Below, in pieces: positions 36,877 to 45,323 of a stretch of DNA of 64,000 nt. Position 1 is the stretch's first letter. Every line of letters starts with the position of its first letter. Position numbers and translations under genes: made by a program. The stretch is taken from assembly GCF_014764505.1 (NCBI RefSeq), contig NZ_JACXWX010000004.1, positions 248,001-312,000 on the forward strand. Reading direction: 5' to 3'. The DNA is from Phormidium tenue FACHB-886 (GTDB lineage Bacteria > Cyanobacteriota > Cyanobacteriia > Elainellales > Elainellaceae). The notes beneath the pieces were generated by a model that saw only the letters and a program-made list of their open reading frames with translations, had not been told where the DNA came from and made no database searches.

Positions 36877-37713
36877 TTACGTGGCCGCAAGCTGTTGTGA
36901 GGCTTGCCCAGCTTGTTCAGCTTGCCCTAATACCTCGATCGCTCCCGGTGTAGCAATCAGTTCTTTTGCCTTAGCCTGTAGCCATTCTGTATAGAGCTGG
37001 TTCACGAGTTGAGCGTGGGTTGCTGGGGTGAGGCGAGCGGGCAACAGCCGCTCTAGCCGCACAAGCCAAACTCGATCGGCAATAGTCAGGGGTTCACAAA
37101 CCATTCCCACTTCTACCTGGCGAAACAAGTTTGCCACTTCTATAGGCAGGGTAGAAAGTGTCACAGGACCTACCCATCCGCCTGTGTACCGCTCTTCACC
37201 CAGGGAGTAGCACTGAGCCAGCTGAGCAAAATCTGCTTTGTCATCCCGGATTTGGAAATATAGCTCTGCTGCCAATGTTGGATCGGTCAACTGAATTAGC
37301 GAATACTCAACCTGGTCAAACGTTGATTTAGAGGTTAGAAAGGTTGACTCAATCTTGCTGCTGAAGTAGATTTGCTTGAATTTCTCAATTTTTATATTTC
37401 GCAATACAACAGCCTCAAAGTACGCTGGGGTGATACCCTGCTGCTGACACCAAGCCATCAGGAACCCGTTGAAGTCTTCTGGAACTGGACTGTTTGTTGA
37501 CCCCATCAACGTATAGAAAAGTTCCTCTCTTGATAAAGTGACTGACAAGAGCGCTTCATCTAAAATGACTTGTCCAACCAGCCCTTCCAGAAGTTTGTAT
37601 TGAACGAGGGCAGAAACGAGCTGATCGCTATTGAATAGACGATCGCCAACTTTCAAACTAGCAGCCATAGGAATCTGTTTACTTGCTTGCTGTGCTGGTT
37701 GTGTCTGTCTCAT
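36877..37713 (-). CDS. Parvulin-type peptidyl-prolyl isomerase
   Basis: The protein has 278 residues from ATG 37713, chosen because AAAGG precedes it at proper distance; a start at 37668 (MAASLKVGDRL) would also fit the family. A SurA-like N-terminal helical part comes first, and the parvulin domain covers about residues 130-235 (AQCYSLGEERYTGGWVGPV). It lacks a signal peptide, so it probably acts in the cytoplasm on substrates before export. It heads the operon of the ABC exporter, HlyD and two small proteins. Such isomerases commonly accompany type I exporters in cyanobacteria. Confidence 0.82.
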   Translation of the reverse strand: MRQTQPAQQASKQIPMAASLKVGDRLFNSDQLVSALVQYKLLEGLVGQVILDEALLSVTLSREELFYTLMGSTNSPVPEDFNGFLMAWCQQQGITPAYFEAVVLRNIKIEKFKQIYFSSKIESTFLTSKSTFDQVEYSLIQLTDPTLAAELYFQIRDDKADFAQLAQCYSLGEERYTGGWVGPVTLSTLPIEVANLFRQVEVGMVCEPLTIADRVWLVRLERLLPARLTPATHAQLVNQLYTEWLQAKAKELIATPGAIEVLGQAEQAGQASQQLAAT

Positions 37714-38123
37714 GCAACCTTTTTCATGCAACCTTTCCACATCCAGCCGAATCAATGTTTACCTATCAAGCAATTCTGAACTACCTGAGAGATGAATTGT
37801 TTTCTGAAGGTTGCACTCCGCGCAGTCCTCAAAAAACAGCTGCCTTCTATGCGAGCACGAAGCGCTATGGAAGTTGTGTAGTAGGCGCTGTGACTCACCC
37901 AATGGGCTTGGGCTTTTTTCACGCGCTGCATAAAACCATATTTGTTCTTATTCAAGGCTAAAAACAATGTGGGAATTTTTGCACGATTTGCTCAGTGATT
38001 GCTTGGTAACCCTGCGGGCTACCGATTGCAAGAAAGCTGAACCGCCTGTGGGATTTGATACATGAGGAGAGCACCCAACCGACGCGCAAATTATATTACA
38101 TCTCAGAAGTAAGAAGCAACCCA

Positions 38124-38174
38124 GTTAGAACCGTTTACCCGACTGGTTCTAATTAAGCCTGGTTCTAATTAAGC
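38124..38174. promoter_or_regulatory. Cluster of GGTTCTAATTA motifs, including a perfect 16-bp tandem copy
   Basis: CTGGTTCTAATTAAGC occurs at 38143-38158 and 38159-38174 without gap, and an inverted copy (GTTAGAACC) lies at 38124-38132. A second cluster (GTTAGAACC at 38254, GGTTCCAATTAGC at 38275) follows 100 bp on. The position between divergent secretion and cargo genes suggests a regulatory site, but the factor is unknown. Confidence 0.4.
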
Positions 38175-38253
38175 ACGGTAGTGAAAGCCATCTTACATCC
38201 AAACGGCTGTCATACACGTATAAACCTCTAGTAGAAAACAGAATCTTTATGCG

Positions 38254-38287
38254 GTTAGAACCAGAAAAACTTTAGGTTCCAATTAGC
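38254..38287. promoter_or_regulatory. Second GGTTC(T/C)AATTA motif pair, inverted orientation
   Basis: GTTAGAACC (38254-38262) and GGTTCCAATTAGC (38275-38287) face each other across 12 bases, giving a dyad. It is related to the tandem copies at 38143-38174. Confidence 0.35.
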
Positions 38288-39004
38288 TAAAATTACGCCT
38301 TTAGTATAGTTTATTACATAGCTTACCTAAGTATATTGGCATAGGAAAGCGTAGTATTGGCTAAACTATCCCACCTGGTACTGATTTGGCGTCCTCAATA
38401 TCGCTAGACACCGAAGGTATAAAAAGTCTGAGCTACCTCAAATTATTTATGGGTTTATCAGGTTGGCTATTGGAGTACGCTCGCTTAACTTATTAAAGAG
38501 ATGGCTTGCACTTGGTACTAAGCGGAAGTGCAGAGCAGATTCAGTCAGTGCAGCAGATGCCACTTGTTGGGTGCCGAAACCGAAACTACTACCAAGGCAG
38601 GCTTTCTGCAATCTCAATTTCAAAAGTTTTCAACTTTGGGCTTTGTGTTGTTTAAGTGTTCTCTTGGAGAGGTGAATCCGAAATCTCCAGTTTCAGCCCT
38701 TGTTTCCTTACTTTCTTGTCCAAGTGGGCAACTGGACTGTTCTCCCTCTAATTAGGAGGAGTCCAGAAGAAAGGGCGAATTTTGAATTGATTCACGCTCA
38801 AGAGCCGAGTGCCGTGAACTCTCTGTTCGGCTGCTATCCTCAGCCGCGTCAGACGGCGCCACACATTCTGGAACTAAGTCGTTCACCGAACGATATCCAG
38901 AACAATTCCAAGAACAAAATCAATCGCAAATAAAGGATTCACCCTGAATCTTTCTTCATCTACAGCATGGAAGCTTAGCTTCCTCACTTACTAAGGAGTT
39001 TTCG

Positions 39005-39898
39005 ATGGCTTTTACCTCACAGACTGGACTAGATGCACTCTTGGCTTCTCTGGAAGGGGCAAATTCTACAACACGGATCAGGCAGCAGCGGTTTAGAGGC
39101 ACTGCCAGAAACGATGTTGCGTCTGGTGATAGTCGTAACAATATTGCAGACGGCAGACAAGGTGATGACATCCTGCTCGGCAAAGCTGGCGACGATCGGC
39201 TGTCAGGCAGCAATGGCAACGACGTTCTGTTTGGTGGCGATGGAATCGACATCCTTGCAGGTGGCAATAATCAGGATCTTCTGTATGGCGAGGCTGGAGA
39301 CGATCAGCTTAATGGAGGCAATGGCGGTGACACTTTAGACGGTGGCGTGGGAGTAGATGCGCTACTGGGAGGAAGCGGTGATGACACGCTTGTCGGTGGT
39401 GACGGTGCGGATACCTTAACAGGGGAGGCGGGTCGCGATCGCTTTGTGTATACTGGTAATGTCTTTGCAAATGGGACGCCTGCCCTCGCCGGGCAGACAG
39501 GCATCCGCGTCTTGAACACACCCGATATCATCCGGGACTATACAATTGGGGAAGACCAGTTTGCGCTAGACAGTCAAGCGCTTGATCTAGATAGACTGGT
39601 GTTCCAAAAGGGTGCTGCTGCTCAGCTCGATGATGGAGCAAACGTGCTCGTTCTGAACGATCCCTTTGCTGCTGCTGGTGCTGCTGCCCGTGCGATCGCC
39701 AACAACGCTGCCGTCACCACAAAGGAAGGCGTGTTTGTTTACTTCAACAGTACGCTAGGGCTGAACCGAGTCGTTTATTCCAGAGACTTGGCAAACGGCG
39801 GCGACATCAGCGTATTGGCTAACTTAGATAATCAGCGGGGTCAAGCTGGGGCAACCGCTCTAGCAAACTTTACCGCTGCTGATTTCACTTTGGTTTGA
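39005..39898 (+). CDS. RTX calcium-binding protein, probable type I secretion substrate
   Basis: The protein has 297 residues with ATG at 39005 preceded by AAGGAG. Residues 50-148 are eleven consecutive RTX nonapeptides (GRQGDDILL to GEAGRDRFV), which bind Ca2+ after export. The C-terminal part is beta-rich and ends NFTAADFTLV, very similar to the QFTAADFTRA end of the protein at 21981. There is no Sec signal. It is divergent from the type I secretion operon, with 1.3 kb between. Export by that system is inferred from position, repeats and tail. Confidence 0.88.
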   Translation: MAFTSQTGLDALLASLEGANSTTRIRQQRFRGTARNDVASGDSRNNIADGRQGDDILLGKAGDDRLSGSNGNDVLFGGDGIDILAGGNNQDLLYGEAGDDQLNGGNGGDTLDGGVGVDALLGGSGDDTLVGGDGADTLTGEAGRDRFVYTGNVFANGTPALAGQTGIRVLNTPDIIRDYTIGEDQFALDSQALDLDRLVFQKGAAAQLDDGANVLVLNDPFAAAGAAARAIANNAAVTTKEGVFVYFNSTLGLNRVVYSRDLANGGDISVLANLDNQRGQAGATALANFTAADFTLV

Positions 39899-40010
39899 TG
39901 CCCTTCAGCAACCCTCGAATCTGGCACAACGACTTTCAGTTGTGTGACGCGCAGTACTTTTTGAAAAACTTGCACCATATGGCTTTCAAAAATTATCTGC
40001 ATCCTATTCG

Positions 40011-40025
40011 AGCGTGAAGCGCTGT
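40011..40025. repeat. Dispersed repeat copy, AGCGTGAAGCGCTGT
   Basis: This is the reverse complement of ACAGCGCTTCACGCT and belongs to the family at 33452, 33482, 41494 and 63981. Confidence 0.55.
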
Positions 40026-40104
40026 CATGGGTGGAAGGTGGGCAATGCTCGCCTTCCATCTATCGTGAAATCCTACTATCGTTCGTTCTACTGGTTCTCT
40101 CACC

Positions 40105-41268
40105 ATGAATCGATGGGTATTAAAAAGCGGAGCGCTCGTCTCCTCCACAGTTGCTATCTGCGGTTACATTAACGCTGCTGCACTTGGTCTTGCTGAACCA
40201 GACTCTTCCCCGCCACCAGGCTCAACTCCGCAGGAGGCGGCTCCGAAGGGTGACCCTTCTAATCCTATTAAGCCCATCATCCAAACTGCTCCAGATACTT
40301 TCTCTCCAGCCACTTTTATGTCGGAGGTGCTGGGCATTCGGTCGCAGCGTCTACCCAACACCATCGAAAAAACCTACCGTGGGCTGCTGGAACAAGCCCA
40401 AACGATGGCAGGCGACGATCGCTTCTCAGAAGCGCTAGCAACAGTGACAGGCATTCCCAAGAACAGCAAGTATTACAACCTAGCGCAACAGCTTCAGGAA
40501 GACTGGTCGCAGGAGTTGCTGCAGCGGGCAATCAGTGAGTGCCAGCAGGGACAAATCACAACGGCAATCTCGCTGCTGAACATTGTGCCGCATGTTAGCG
40601 AGCAGCATGGCCGTGTTGTGGAGTTGCGAAACAAGTGGCAACAACAAGCTTCTGCGCTGAACCAAGCGATCGCTGCTAAGCAAGCACAAGACTGGCAAGG
40701 TGTAGCGGAAGCACTCAAGCAGATAGAGGGAACACCCCTTTATCAAAGTTCACCTGTACAAACGCTATTGCAGCAGTCGATTCAAAAGCTCTATAGCCCT
40801 GATCAATCGCTTTTGAATATCACCCCTAGCAGCTCAGCTCAGCTTGCAAGATTACCTGTAGCAGCCTCCGTAAACTCCTCAGCGTCTACAGGCTCTTCAT
40901 CTTCCACAATCTCTCTACCGCCTGGAGCATCCCCGCAGTCTTCTGAACTGCCGATCAACCTGGCACAGGCAATGGCATGGGCACAGCCACCCAGCCAAAT
41001 CGCCCTCTCTCCAGACTTAAGTTCTTCAGACTTAAGTTCTCCAGACTTAAGCTCTCCAGAAGCAACCTCTCTAGAACCAAAACAGGTTAATATCCCGTCC
41101 CCTGTTATAAAAGAAGCTCCTTCCAGCCCCGTTCGTCTTCCTTTACACCTGACCAAGCAGGTTGTCCCGCCTAGCGAAGATGCGCCGATCGCTATGCCCT
41201 CAGTCGAGTCGTCGGTCGCACCCCCAGAACTGGCAATGCCTGAAAATAGCTACAGCAAAATCAGATGA
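40105..41268 (+). CDS. Exported protein of unknown function with helical repeats and low-complexity C-terminus
   Basis: The 387-residue protein has a signal peptide or anchor at residues 1-30 (LKSGALVSSTVAICGYINAA). Residues about 75-240 are helical and look like a TPR-like solenoid (LLEQAQTMAGDDRFSEALATV; QQGQITTAISLLN; QAIAAKQAQDWQGVAEALKQI). The rest is Ser/Pro-rich, including three SS(S/P)DL units coded by a tandem repeat at about 41021-41056. A TPR-like role in protein-protein contacts is inferred. An intrinsic terminator follows the stop. Confidence 0.6.
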   Translation: MNRWVLKSGALVSSTVAICGYINAAALGLAEPDSSPPPGSTPQEAAPKGDPSNPIKPIIQTAPDTFSPATFMSEVLGIRSQRLPNTIEKTYRGLLEQAQTMAGDDRFSEALATVTGIPKNSKYYNLAQQLQEDWSQELLQRAISECQQGQITTAISLLNIVPHVSEQHGRVVELRNKWQQQASALNQAIAAKQAQDWQGVAEALKQIEGTPLYQSSPVQTLLQQSIQKLYSPDQSLLNITPSSSAQLARLPVAASVNSSASTGSSSSTISLPPGASPQSSELPINLAQAMAWAQPPSQIALSPDLSSSDLSSPDLSSPEATSLEPKQVNIPSPVIKEAPSSPVRLPLHLTKQVVPPSEDAPIAMPSVESSVAPPELAMPENSYSKIR

Positions 41269-41278
41269 ACGAGGATAG

Positions 41279-41311
41279 CTAAAAAAGCCGCGCAATGCGC
41301 GGCTTTTTTAG
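41279..41311 (+). terminator. Intrinsic terminator of the 40105-41268 gene
   Basis: CTAAAAAAGCCGCGC pairs with GCGCGGCTTTTTTAG (15 bp) around AAT; the stem includes six A/T pairs, giving a T-tract. It is 11 bp past the stop. Confidence 0.93.
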
Positions 41312-41430
41312 CAGTTCATAGCAGAAAGTAAGCGCGTATTTGCTGCAACATGGTAGCAAATACGCGCTTTGACATTGCCTTGTGAAATACTGCACCTGTA
41401 ACGAACCCTGTGTGGCTTTCGAAGGGTGAT

Positions 41431-41448
41431 CTACAGCGCTTTGCGCTG
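41431..41448. repeat. Dispersed repeat copy, CTACAGCGCTTTGCGCTG
   Basis: It matches 30951-30966 exactly for 16 bases, and the following about 30 bp are also alike. A related AGCGTGAAGC copy follows at 41494. Confidence 0.6.
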
Positions 41449-41493
41449 AAACACAAAACCAAATTCTTTTGAAAACTGCTGTAGTTGTATTAC

Positions 41494-41508
41494 AGCGTGA
41501 AGCATTAG
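41494..41508. repeat. Dispersed repeat copy, AGCGTGAAGCATTAG
   Basis: This is the reverse complement of the CTRYAGYGCTTCACGCT family, with weaker ends. Confidence 0.45.
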
Positions 41509-41783
41509 CTCTTTGAGGTTTGCCCCCTATTCCCAGAGCAGATTAAAGCTTGCCTCTCCCAAGGCACGAGATTTGGGCGATGTAGTGCTACACGCATACG
41601 CCAGGACAAATCTTTTTGGATGAAAGCCTAGTGCGACAAAGCTCCCATACAGAAAGAATCTCGATCTAGGCGCATAGTATCCTAGTCACGTAGTACCATA
41701 ATGCAAAGATTGGGCAGCCGATCAGATATGCTAGTCAAATGCGCTAACAGAAGGCTTACAAGTCCCCTATCCATAGAATATGT

Positions 41784-41840
41784 AAGCCCCAGAACAAAGA
41801 GACGAAGCGCAAAGCGCTTCGTCTCTTTGTTCTGGGGCTT
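41784..41840. terminator. Perfect 27-bp hairpin downstream of the FHA-ferredoxin gene
   Basis: 41784-41810 pairs perfectly with 41814-41840 around AAA. It lies 11 bp beyond the stop of the minus-strand gene. No U-tract follows on the minus strand (it continues AAGCCCC...). Confidence 0.75.
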
Positions 41841-41851
41841 GAACGTAAAAT

Positions 41852-43459
41852 CTACGCTTCAACCATAACTTGATCGACTGCATAAGCCACACAAGCCAGT
41901 ACATAACCCGCCTGTTGATCTGCGCCGCTCAACGCTGATGGAGGGGAGTCATATCGGACTTGACCCTGCGATGCCAGCACCTTGCAAGCGCCACAGGCGC
42001 CTGCTCGGCAAGCACTGCGGATTGGCACTCCCTCTTGCTCTGCTAGCTCCAGAATAGTGGTCGTTTGGTCTGCAGGCACGCTGCACTTTGATTTGACAAA
42101 GGTAATGACAGGCGTAGCACTAACGGGAGCAGGAGGGGGAGGAGGGGGCTGAGATATGACTGCGGCATGGTTTGCCCTGCCATTAGATTGGGCAGCTTCT
42201 GCGATCGTTGCTGCAGTTTTGGCAACGGCAGGGGGTGCTGTGCGGGCTGTGGTAGGTTGGACCCGCGGTGCAGGCTGTGGCACAGCAGTAGGGGAAGCTG
42301 TGGAGGGGGCAGCAGCAGGGGCAGATTTGGCTTTAGAAGATGCTTTTCTTCCACCAAAGCTTTCCTGTTTGTACTGCCGCATTGGGAAGTTCATCCCTTC
42401 TAGCGTGGCTCTGATGCTCTGCATAAAGCTCTCTGAGCCGCAGACATAGACTGACCGCTCAAGCAAATCAGGCGCAACCAAATTCAGCAGAGACTGAGAA
42501 ATTCTTCCGGTCAGTCCCATCCAAGACCGCATCAGAGGCTGCTGCGTCAGCGTGATCGCCAGCTGAAAATTTGACAGTTGGGCTGCCAGTGTTTCTAGCT
42601 CAGTCCGGCAGACAATATCCTCGGGTGTGCGGGCGCTGTGTAGAAAAATTACATCGCTAGAGGCGATCGTATCGTGAATCCAGCGTGACATGGACAGCAT
42701 CGGCGTGATGCCGCTTCCGGCAGAGATTAGCAGCAGCTTGGGCGGCAGCGGCACGCAGGTAAACTCTCCCATTGCACCGCCCACAAACTTCAGCCGATCG
42801 CCTACCTTGAGCTGGTCGTGCATCCAGTTGGACACTAAACCTGCGGGTACGTCTGGCGAGTTTGCTGGAGCCGGTACGCGCTTCACCGTTAGGCTGAGAT
42901 GCCACGGGCGGCTTGGTGAAGAGGAGATTGTGTAGGAACGCATCACGGGTTTGCCGTCGATCTCCACCTGCACCGTCACAAACTGCCCTGGCTTGTAGTG
43001 AAACAGGGTGGGTGGCTCCGTCGCGAAGTAGAAAGTCTTGACATCAGGTGTCTCATCTACAATACGACAGCAGCGACAGGTTAGTTCTTCTCCCCACTGC
43101 GTCCAAGCTGGGGTGCTCGGCTCGGAAGGTGCGTCGGCAGGCGGCATCGCTTCCTCTACGTGCAGAAAAGTTTCTCCAAGCTGGAGCAAATCTCCCACAT
43201 CAATTGGGCGCTTTTCGTTAGGAGGAATTACCTCACCGTTCAACAGCGACCCAGAGGTGCTGCCCATATCTGTGAAGTAGTAGCCCTGACCCGTATAAGA
43301 AATTTGCCCATGTACCCGGCTTACTTCGGGGCTAAGCAGAACTAAGTCACAGTCTGCACTGCGCCCAATCGTCCATTCCAGCTGCCCAGGAAAACTCTGA
43401 TCAAGCTGATGTACGTCAAACTGCTGCTGCTCAAAGTTAACGGATTTTAATTTCAGCAT
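41852..43459 (-). CDS. FHA domain-ferredoxin reductase-2Fe-2S ferredoxin fusion
   Basis: The 535-residue fusion has an N-terminal FHA domain (about 20-100; GRSADCDLVL, SRVHGQISY, GSTSGSLLNG) that binds phosphothreonine. A FAD/NAD(P)H oxidoreductase follows (about 125-370; MRSYTISSSPS, SAGSGITPM, VYVCGSESF), then a proline/alanine-rich linker (about 375-445). The C-terminus is a plant-type 2Fe-2S ferredoxin (CRAGACGAC plus a distant ACVAYA cysteine). It would pass electrons from NAD(P)H through FAD to the cluster. It is the last gene of an operon with a Ser/Thr kinase and a membrane polyferredoxin, so the kinase may control docking through FHA. Confidence 0.92.
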   Translation of the reverse strand: MLKLKSVNFEQQQFDVHQLDQSFPGQLEWTIGRSADCDLVLLSPEVSRVHGQISYTGQGYYFTDMGSTSGSLLNGEVIPPNEKRPIDVGDLLQLGETFLHVEEAMPPADAPSEPSTPAWTQWGEELTCRCCRIVDETPDVKTFYFATEPPTLFHYKPGQFVTVQVEIDGKPVMRSYTISSSPSRPWHLSLTVKRVPAPANSPDVPAGLVSNWMHDQLKVGDRLKFVGGAMGEFTCVPLPPKLLLISAGSGITPMLSMSRWIHDTIASSDVIFLHSARTPEDIVCRTELETLAAQLSNFQLAITLTQQPLMRSWMGLTGRISQSLLNLVAPDLLERSVYVCGSESFMQSIRATLEGMNFPMRQYKQESFGGRKASSKAKSAPAAAPSTASPTAVPQPAPRVQPTTARTAPPAVAKTAATIAEAAQSNGRANHAAVISQPPPPPPAPVSATPVITFVKSKCSVPADQTTTILELAEQEGVPIRSACRAGACGACKVLASQGQVRYDSPPSALSGADQQAGYVLACVAYAVDQVMVEA

Positions 43460-43513
43460 GATGCCTTTGTTCCTGTTTCACGCGGTTTCAAATCTACAAT
43501 TGCTCACCCTTCC

Positions 43514-45235
43514 TTAACCAAGGCGGTTCTTACGCAACCGCTTACCAACCGTTTTGGCAGAAGGTTGAACGCCCGTTCTGCCAGATTGCTGGCTGAATAG
43601 CTGGCTAGGTGCCCACAATAGGTCTGGATGGCTAACGGCAATCGACTCGATCGCATCAAAGTGATCGGCATCTTTGATATTCAAGTCTTGGCGCAGCTTG
43701 GCAAAATATCCAAAGCTACCAGAAACATCCACAACCTTTTGCTGCAGCGATTCCAACACGATGCCAATATAAGTTTGAAATTGGAGCTGCTGCGAGAATT
43801 CTGGCAACACTTTAACCAGCGTATACACCTCAGTTGGCGATAGATCGTCTAGCGATCGTCCATCTAGCCAACGCGGATCGAGCTGGATCTTGTGGAGCTG
43901 TTTTCGGAGGCGGGTTGCCATGCTCTCCCGATCATACTCAGTACGGTCGCGCTTGAAGGTGCGATATAGCCACATCGAGCCAACTAACACAATCAGCGCA
44001 TTAAAGCTGAGCAATATCAGCTCTGGCAATTTGTTCAGCCAGGGGCGAGCGCCATAGGAGAAGAATGCCCAGAAAGAAGCTGCCGTAAACAGCGTAAAGA
44101 TAACATGCTGTGCCCGCTCTGCAGAAATACGACCGCCTCGCCAAGCGACCAAGGCGCGATAGAGTTTCTCCAACGTACATCCCAAAGTGAACGTAATGGT
44201 AACGGCTATGATATACGTCAGAAATACAGCAATGTACTTAGGAATGGGAATGACTTGTCCGTAGATGTAGAAGCCAGGATCGGTAACCTTGGCAATTTGA
44301 CCTGGTTCATGCGTCCATGCACCCGTGAAGTAATAGTCCCAATCCCCTGCATAGAGGAAGTAATACAGATAGAAGGCGATCACCATGCCCAGATAACCAT
44401 ACTGCACCAGCCGCCGTCCTGGCTTTTTCAGCTCAGCCCAGTAGGTGTTTTCTGCATCAATGTCAATGCAATTTGCTTTGCAGGCAACACAAGCACTTTG
44501 CTCTTTCCCATCTGAACCAACCGTACGGCACATCGACTGCGTGATGGCTGGTTTTTGAGTCATGTGTGCTTGACTTCCGAACAGCGCTCGCGGGCCAGTA
44601 TAGATCATCTGCACGGGAGCCATTGGGCAGAAATACTGACACCAGCTTTTTCCAGCATAGAGATATCCAATCGTAATAGCGCAAATAATTGTTCCAATCA
44701 GAAAAAAGGCTAAGGCATGGCGATCGGAGTTAATATACAAAATCCGCATCCCCAGACCTACAAAAAACAGGAAAGCCTGAACGTAAAGATGATTTCGCCC
44801 TAGCCAGGAGTTTTCCCCGATGGTAACTAGCTCTTGCCGCACTTCACCGGTGACTGAATCAATCACCTTGCGCTGACGCTGAATGCCAAGCGCTCGCGGA
44901 ATTTGCGAAAGAAAAGACAAGGGGCAAATTCGTCGCCACACCTCATGCCCCAGCACCAGCAAAATGAAGATTGCACAGGGCACAATCATCGCCCACCAGA
45001 TCAAAGCGCTCATCTGGAACGGTGGCTGCTCCATGCAGACTTCCCGAATCTTCGGGCAGCGCTCTGGATCGAGAAGAATCTCTGGCTTCAAACGAAAAGG
45101 ACTGGCTAAATTATCTGGCGATGTCCAGGCAGCTGTGATCGGGTCATAGAAGAACGAAACAATTAAAACAAACCAGCCGAGCGTCAACAGCCAACGAACG
45201 CCGTGCATCGTTTTTTCCGGAGCGTTATTTAGCAT
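43514..45235 (-). CDS. Membrane-bound polyferredoxin-like 4Fe-4S protein (NapH/NosR-type)
   Basis: The 573-residue protein has about eight hydrophobic helices in the N-terminal 420 residues. Cysteine motifs typical of NapH/NosR/CcoG-like membrane iron-sulfur proteins are RRICPLSF, WCQYFCPMAPVQ and ACVACKANC, with a further cysteine near SMCRTV. The C-terminal 150 residues are soluble and unassigned. Such proteins pass electrons across or within the membrane. The partner here is probably the FHA-ferredoxin reductase downstream (gap 54 bp), with the kinase upstream (gap 88 bp). The final electron acceptor is unknown. Confidence 0.82.
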   Translation of the reverse strand: MLNNAPEKTMHGVRWLLTLGWFVLIVSFFYDPITAAWTSPDNLASPFRLKPEILLDPERCPKIREVCMEQPPFQMSALIWWAMIVPCAIFILLVLGHEVWRRICPLSFLSQIPRALGIQRQRKVIDSVTGEVRQELVTIGENSWLGRNHLYVQAFLFFVGLGMRILYINSDRHALAFFLIGTIICAITIGYLYAGKSWCQYFCPMAPVQMIYTGPRALFGSQAHMTQKPAITQSMCRTVGSDGKEQSACVACKANCIDIDAENTYWAELKKPGRRLVQYGYLGMVIAFYLYYFLYAGDWDYYFTGAWTHEPGQIAKVTDPGFYIYGQVIPIPKYIAVFLTYIIAVTITFTLGCTLEKLYRALVAWRGGRISAERAQHVIFTLFTAASFWAFFSYGARPWLNKLPELILLSFNALIVLVGSMWLYRTFKRDRTEYDRESMATRLRKQLHKIQLDPRWLDGRSLDDLSPTEVYTLVKVLPEFSQQLQFQTYIGIVLESLQQKVVDVSGSFGYFAKLRQDLNIKDADHFDAIESIAVSHPDLLWAPSQLFSQQSGRTGVQPSAKTVGKRLRKNRLG

Positions 45236-45323
45236 GGTATCGCCTTGCGAATAATACGTTGTAGAGATTGAGTAGTGTGAATTTAGCTGGATTGATTTAG
45301 CCTGATTTAGGTCTTATGGCTAG

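Larger units (their letters stand above)
37714..39004. other. Intergenic region between divergent secretion operon and RTX gene
   Basis: In 1291 bp no gene can be supported; several short frames have neither start signals nor recognisable products. The region contains a perfect 16-bp tandem duplication with the GGTTCTAATTAAG motif and several other copies, and must hold both divergent promoters. Confidence 0.6.
41312..41783. other. Intergenic spacer rich in short repeats
   Basis: No gene supported. It carries two dispersed repeat copies (41431-41448, 41494-41508) between the terminator at 41279 and the hairpin at 41784. Confidence 0.5.

Noticed and set aside
37683-37961. Frames over the start of the secretion operon
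   Set aside because: They overlap the isomerase gene start and its promoter on the other strand; no protein-like features.
38463-38933. Overlapping 70-77-codon frames upstream of the RTX gene
   Set aside because: Mutually overlapping in different frames with no Shine-Dalgarno sequence or similarity to any known protein family that I can see.
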